NCBI GenBank assembly: GCA_900539325.1 | Contig: UQCC01000007.1 | Coordinates: forward strand, 52,527 to 116,526 | DNA: 64,000 bases | From: an uncultured Eubacterium sp. | GTDB taxonomy: Bacteria; Bacillota; Clostridia; Oscillospirales; Acutalibacteraceae | Direction: 5' to 3' | Shown here: positions 61,347 to 64,000 of the stretch, in pieces | How positions within the stretch are numbered: the first letter of the stretch is position 1 | Layout: each line of letters begins with the position of its first letter | Program-made: the position numbers and the translations under genes | The notes under the pieces: generated by a model | What the model saw: only the letters and a program-made list of their open reading frames with translations | Database searches by the model: none | What the model was told of the DNA's origin: nothing

Positions 61347-61712
61347 CTATGCAACAAGACATGCAAGCCGTTTTCCGCAAAACACACCGAGCAAACAAAA
61401 AGCCACGCTCAACGCAACATACAATCCGCCTAGGCAATACATTTTGTTTTCAAACAAGGTGACAGCCTCAAGCGAAAAGGTTGAAAATGTTGTGAAGCCT
61501 CCGCAAACACCGGTTTTCCAAAACAGCACGGTGTTTGGAGATGTATTTTCTTTTTCTCTGACAATGCCGACAATAAAGCCGATAGCAACCGCACCGACAA
61601 TGTTTGTGACAAGGGTCAAAATCGGGAAATCCGTTTTGACGGGTATCAAACTTATGGTATAGCGTAAAACCGCACCGAGTGCGCCGCCAAGTGCTACAAA
61701 CAAGAAATTCAT
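61347..61712 (-). CDS. crcB: Fluoride ion channel CrcB/Fluc
   Basis: 121 residues, four membrane segments. ALGGALGAVLRYTISL near 6 and GVCGGFTTFSTFSLEA near 72 are Fluc signatures, including the conserved Phe and Ser pore residues. ATG 61712 has AAGGAG upstream. No fluoride riboswitch motif was seen in the spacer. A single copy here; the channel is normally a dimer. Confidence 0.93.
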   Translation of the reverse strand: MNFLFVALGGALGAVLRYTISLIPVKTDFPILTLVTNIVGAVAIGFIVGIVREKENTSPNTVLFWKTGVCGGFTTFSTFSLEAVTLFENKMYCLGGLYVALSVAFCLLGVFCGKRLACLVA

Positions 61713-61824
61713 TTTAGTCTCCTTAATTATTAACAAATGTCATTATACCATAAGAAAAAGTTTTATACAACTGTGACATATTCTGCAACAACTTCACCAA
61801 GTACATAAGGCAAAAGGCTTATTG

Positions 61825-62115
61825 TTATTTTTCGTGTACTTTTTTTCCGGAAATATGTTCTATTTCTATTTCTATCAACTGTACGCCTTTAATTGCCTTT
61901 CTGATTTCTTCTTCAACTTCCTCCGCTGACGGATAATATTTAAGTGCAAATTTTCTTACTTTTTCTTCCGTAGTTTTGCAGTCATTAACTAATCTTGCTC
62001 TGCCAAATACCACACAGCTTGAAACATGGTAAGCCCAATCTCCATCATCCACATAACCGTCGTTCCAAGTTGTTAAACATACTTTAGCATCGTTCTTAAT
62101 GGAATCTATCTTATA
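61825..62115 (-). pseudogene. Truncated NimA-like flavin-binding split-barrel protein (C-terminal fragment)
   Basis: The open frame encodes about 75 residues from GTG 62052, but the same frame continues upstream with sense codons reading YKIDSIKNDAKVC and LTTWNDGYV to about 62115 without a start. GDWAYHVSSCVVFGRARLV matches the C-terminal half of the NimA/pyridoxamine 5'-phosphate oxidase-like family (normally ~150 residues). The N-terminal half is missing, cut exactly where the truncated pnuC ends. Confidence 0.75.
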
Positions 62116-62711
62116 TCTTCTTTAACTGCCAATGCCCATAATACAACCAAAACGACATCATTTGCAGCATACCAAACAGCGTAAAACGGACTGCGTTTGA
62201 ATGTTAAGAACACAGCCATAAAACTTGTTGTTACAGACAGCGTACTCGGTATTAAGTTCGCCGTGTTGAAATATTTCAATACAAAGTAAAATCCCGTTGT
62301 TACAGTAATCGCAAGGACTGCCGTAACAATATATTCTTTTGGCTTTAGTCTCTGCACTTTTACTTCTGACTTGTTTCCATCGTAAGGATTTTTCAACCAA
62401 GAAATCAGCGAAAATACAGCCATAGGCATTGTCATCCCTAAATATGTCAGCATCTCGCCGTAATACGAACAGGAAAACGATATAATGCCGTAGAGCAGGC
62501 TGAAAATCACGGTTAATAACTGCCCCAATGGATTGCCTTTTGCAATGAAAATCAATGCGGTTACACCTATTAAGGACGCTATCAGGGAAATATACGAACT
62601 TCCGCCGAAAATCAAAAAGGACGCCAAAATCAGTATTACAGAGCCTATCTACAGTAAGATTTCTGTACCTGTGAAATACTTTTTCTTTTTTCCTTCATAA
62701 CTCACTTGCAA
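62106..62711 (-). pseudogene. pnuC: pnuC pseudogene (nicotinamide riboside transporter)
   Basis: Reading from TTG 62711 (SD GGAGG, spacing 4) gives YFTGTEILL then an in-frame TAG at 62651-62649 where the family has Trp, then IGSVILILASF and the PnuC body with LIASLIGVTALIFIAKGN, SYYGEMLTYLG and YAVWYAANDVVLVVLWALA. A downstream TTG at 62627 opens a 173-residue frame without a good SD. The C-terminus stops after KEDIR, about 30-40 residues short of normal PnuC. Two lesions: amber codon and C-terminal loss. Confidence 0.75.
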
Positions 62712-62732
62712 ATAACCTCCAAAAGTTAAGAA

Positions 62733-62830
62733 AAGCATCCGCATACACATCTTCTAAGACCTAACGATGTGTAAACGAATGCTTCTTGCATTTCACTACC
62801 CGGTGGCAGCTTACTTCTTTATATCTTTGT
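62733..62830 (-). promoter_or_regulatory. Structured leader of pnuC, possible riboswitch/attenuator
   Basis: Minus-strand RNA after the promoter can form a small hairpin CTGCC-ACCG-GGTAG (about 62815-62802), then AATGC-AAGAA-GCATT (62792-62778), which competes with a 19-bp hairpin (62784-62733, one mismatch, 14-base loop) followed by TTTTCTTAACTTTT. This mutually exclusive layout resembles a terminator/antiterminator switch upstream of a vitamin transporter gene. I do not match it to a named class. Confidence 0.5.
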
Positions 62831-62832
62831 TT

Positions 62833-62861
62833 ATTATATCTTTTACATATACAAAATTCAA
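62833..62861 (-). promoter_or_regulatory. Promoter of the pnuC leader
   Basis: TTGAAT (62861-62856), 17 bases, TATAAT (62838-62833). Confidence 0.72.
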
Positions 62862-63359
62862 TAGAAAATTCCGATTTATCTTTTTCTTTCTGAAAATGGG
62901 CAATTACGCAATGGAACTGCCCATATATCTTTAAAATATGCGATTTTTTAGGCTCTGCACGATTTCCTGCATCAAATGATGTAAGTTTGATGTAAATCGC
63001 TGATTTGTGAGGTTGTCCTAAATCCCGAAGCCCACATAAATACTGAGTTTTTGCTGATTTTATTTGTCCAACGGTTTCATCGTCGGGACTTTCTCCGACG
63101 CAATTCCGAAGCCACTCATATTCCTGAGCAACTCCCTACTTTGCTTTTTTCAATCAGATAAAAAGCCTTGTTTACCTTTAAAATTGATTACTTTCCGCAT
63201 AAGCAGTTGTATTATTTGATGTATTTGATGTAAATCCCGATTGAGAGAATGGGTTCTTCAATCGGATTGCTTACTAAATTATAATCTTTATTATTGAATA
63301 AGTCAATCAGACCAAAAAAGCAGCGTACCAATTTTCATTTTAAAGTACGCCACTTTTTC
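62862..63359. other. Gene-free, repeat-rich region beside the recombinase
   Basis: No credible gene. Visible structure: hairpin ATGGGCA/TGCCCAT (about 62896-62925); direct repeats TTTGATGTAAATC at 62986-62998 and 63224-63236, with TTTGATGTA in tandem at 63215-63232; hairpin CGTCGG/CCGACG near 63080-63101; an imperfect ~28-base direct repeat beginning CCGAAGCC (about 63027 and 63105); and an 8-bp stem CCGATTGA/TCAATCGG (63237-63265). This is compatible with the end of an integrated element with recombinase-binding sites. Confidence 0.5.
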
Positions 63360-64000
63360 CTACGCTATTGAATTATTAAAGTATTTATCCAGTCCATCAA
63401 ACTCGGTTCTTTTTAGTTCCTTTGTTACATCAGTATAGATATTTAAGGTTGTTGTTATATCCTTATGTCCGAGTGTATCCTGAATAACTTTTATATTTAC
63501 ACCTGCTTCACACATTCTTGTTGTAAATGTATGTCTGAGCGAATGACAACTAAAATGCGGTAAAAGCACTTCTGGGCTTTCTGTTTTCAAAAACTGCTCA
63601 TCGTTGCAATCACGGATTATGCGTCGGATTGCCTTATTCAAAGTCGATTGATGTTGTGGCTGTCCGAAGCGATTGAGAAATATAAAATCTGTATATCCAT
63701 CTATGGTTGCTTCGCAGTGAACCCCTAGCAGTTCTTGTCTTTCTTTTTCCATAACAAATGCTTCTTTAACAAAATCGAGCATCGGAACTTGTCTATTTCC
63801 TGCTTCTGTCTTTGGAGTATTCACATTGAAATAGCAGCCCTTTTTTCCTTCAGAAGTTCTGTGGTCATAATAAACCAACGTGTGATTAACATCTATAATC
63901 CCATCTTCCAAATCAATATCACACCATCTGAGTCCAGTAACTTCTCCAACTCTTAACCCCGTTCCAAGCATTACTGCAAACACCGGATAGCAATACACTG
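63360..64000 (-). CDS. int: Tyrosine recombinase/integrase, C-terminal part (runs off window)
   Basis: At least 213 residues of the catalytic domain; the frame is still open at the window edge, so the true start and the N-terminal arm-binding and core domains lie outside. GTGLRVGEVTGLRWCDID supplies the first catalytic Arg, HFSCHSLRHTFTTRM the His-x-x-Arg pair, and GHKDITTTLNIYTDV the second His and nucleophilic Tyr. The style matches Tn916/phage-type integrases of Firmicutes. The decayed genes and repeats on its downstream side suggest an element boundary. Confidence 0.9.
   Translation of the reverse strand, partial: VYCYPVFAVMLGTGLRVGEVTGLRWCDIDLEDGIIDVNHTLVYYDHRTSEGKKGCYFNVNTPKTEAGNRQVPMLDFVKEAFVMEKERQELLGVHCEATIDGYTDFIFLNRFGQPQHQSTLNKAIRRIIRDCNDEQFLKTESPEVLLPHFSCHSLRHTFTTRMCEAGVNIKVIQDTLGHKDITTTLNIYTDVTKELKRTEFDGLDKYFNNSIA

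Noticed and set aside
61713..61824. Fluoride riboswitch upstream of crcB
   Set aside because: The conserved fluoride aptamer segments are not present in this spacer.

Overview
The window looks like a chromosomal segment of an anaerobic gut Clostridia member, most likely Ruminococcaceae/Oscillospiraceae. The base composition is AT-rich, SD sites are strong (GGAGG), and sigma-A promoters near the consensus have 17-base spacers. There is a Firmicutes-order ribosomal protein cluster, a YlbJ-type sporulation membrane protein, a split transketolase, a T-box leader, and zinc-binding forms of S4, S14 and L36. Species was inferred only from gene content and protein style; no search was run.

Layout. 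1-4.6 kb: minus-strand pair of a clan GH-G-like glycosidase and a membrane-tethered metallophosphoesterase. 4.6-7.3 kb: exopolysaccharide control operon (chain-length adaptor, tyrosine kinase with a very Tyr-rich tail, PHP phosphatase). 7.3-12.8 kb: YlbJ-like protein, a lipoprotein nuclease, then a RING-like/DUF2628 protein, galU, a CPBP protease and tadA. 12.8-24.2 kb: two paralogous cassettes, each with a large secreted protein and one or two tiny TTS-motif peptides, either side of leuA-leuB (T-box controlled) and a phosphoribosyltransferase-like gene. 24.2-29.7 kb: gpmI, tpiA, pgk and split transketolase. 29.9-34.0 kb: polyprenyl-type GT2 with a multipass GT-C-like protein, plus a convergent VTT-domain protein and GT8. 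34.3-40.4 kb: pckG, tsaD, rimI, polA. 40.4-56.1 kb: S10-spc-alpha ribosomal superoperon from rpsJ to rplQ, led by a consensus promoter and a long structured leader. 56.3-60.4 kb: an orphan Wzt-like ATPase, an unknown four-helix membrane protein, a sortase-fold protein lacking its catalytic His and Cys, and ilvD. 60.5-64 kb: EFR1-type ferredoxin, crcB, then a decayed junction (truncated NimA-like fragment fused against a truncated, amber-interrupted pnuC), a repeat-rich gene-free stretch and a tyrosine recombinase running off the right edge, which suggests the boundary of a mobile element.

The most unusual content is the duplicated cassette at 12.8-16.5 kb and 20.5-24.2 kb. Each has a related promoter with a conserved TTTACC-N7-GGTAAA palindrome, a signal-peptide protein of about 930-1080 residues with a shared C-terminal module of about 390-400 residues, and short peptides sharing P-x3-[IV]-[IVL]-K-F-x3-D-[IV]-[IV]-T-T-S followed by a variable polar tail. 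Copies of a roughly 62-base palindromic repeat, whose right arm is also an intrinsic terminator for minus-strand transcripts, flank both cassettes.
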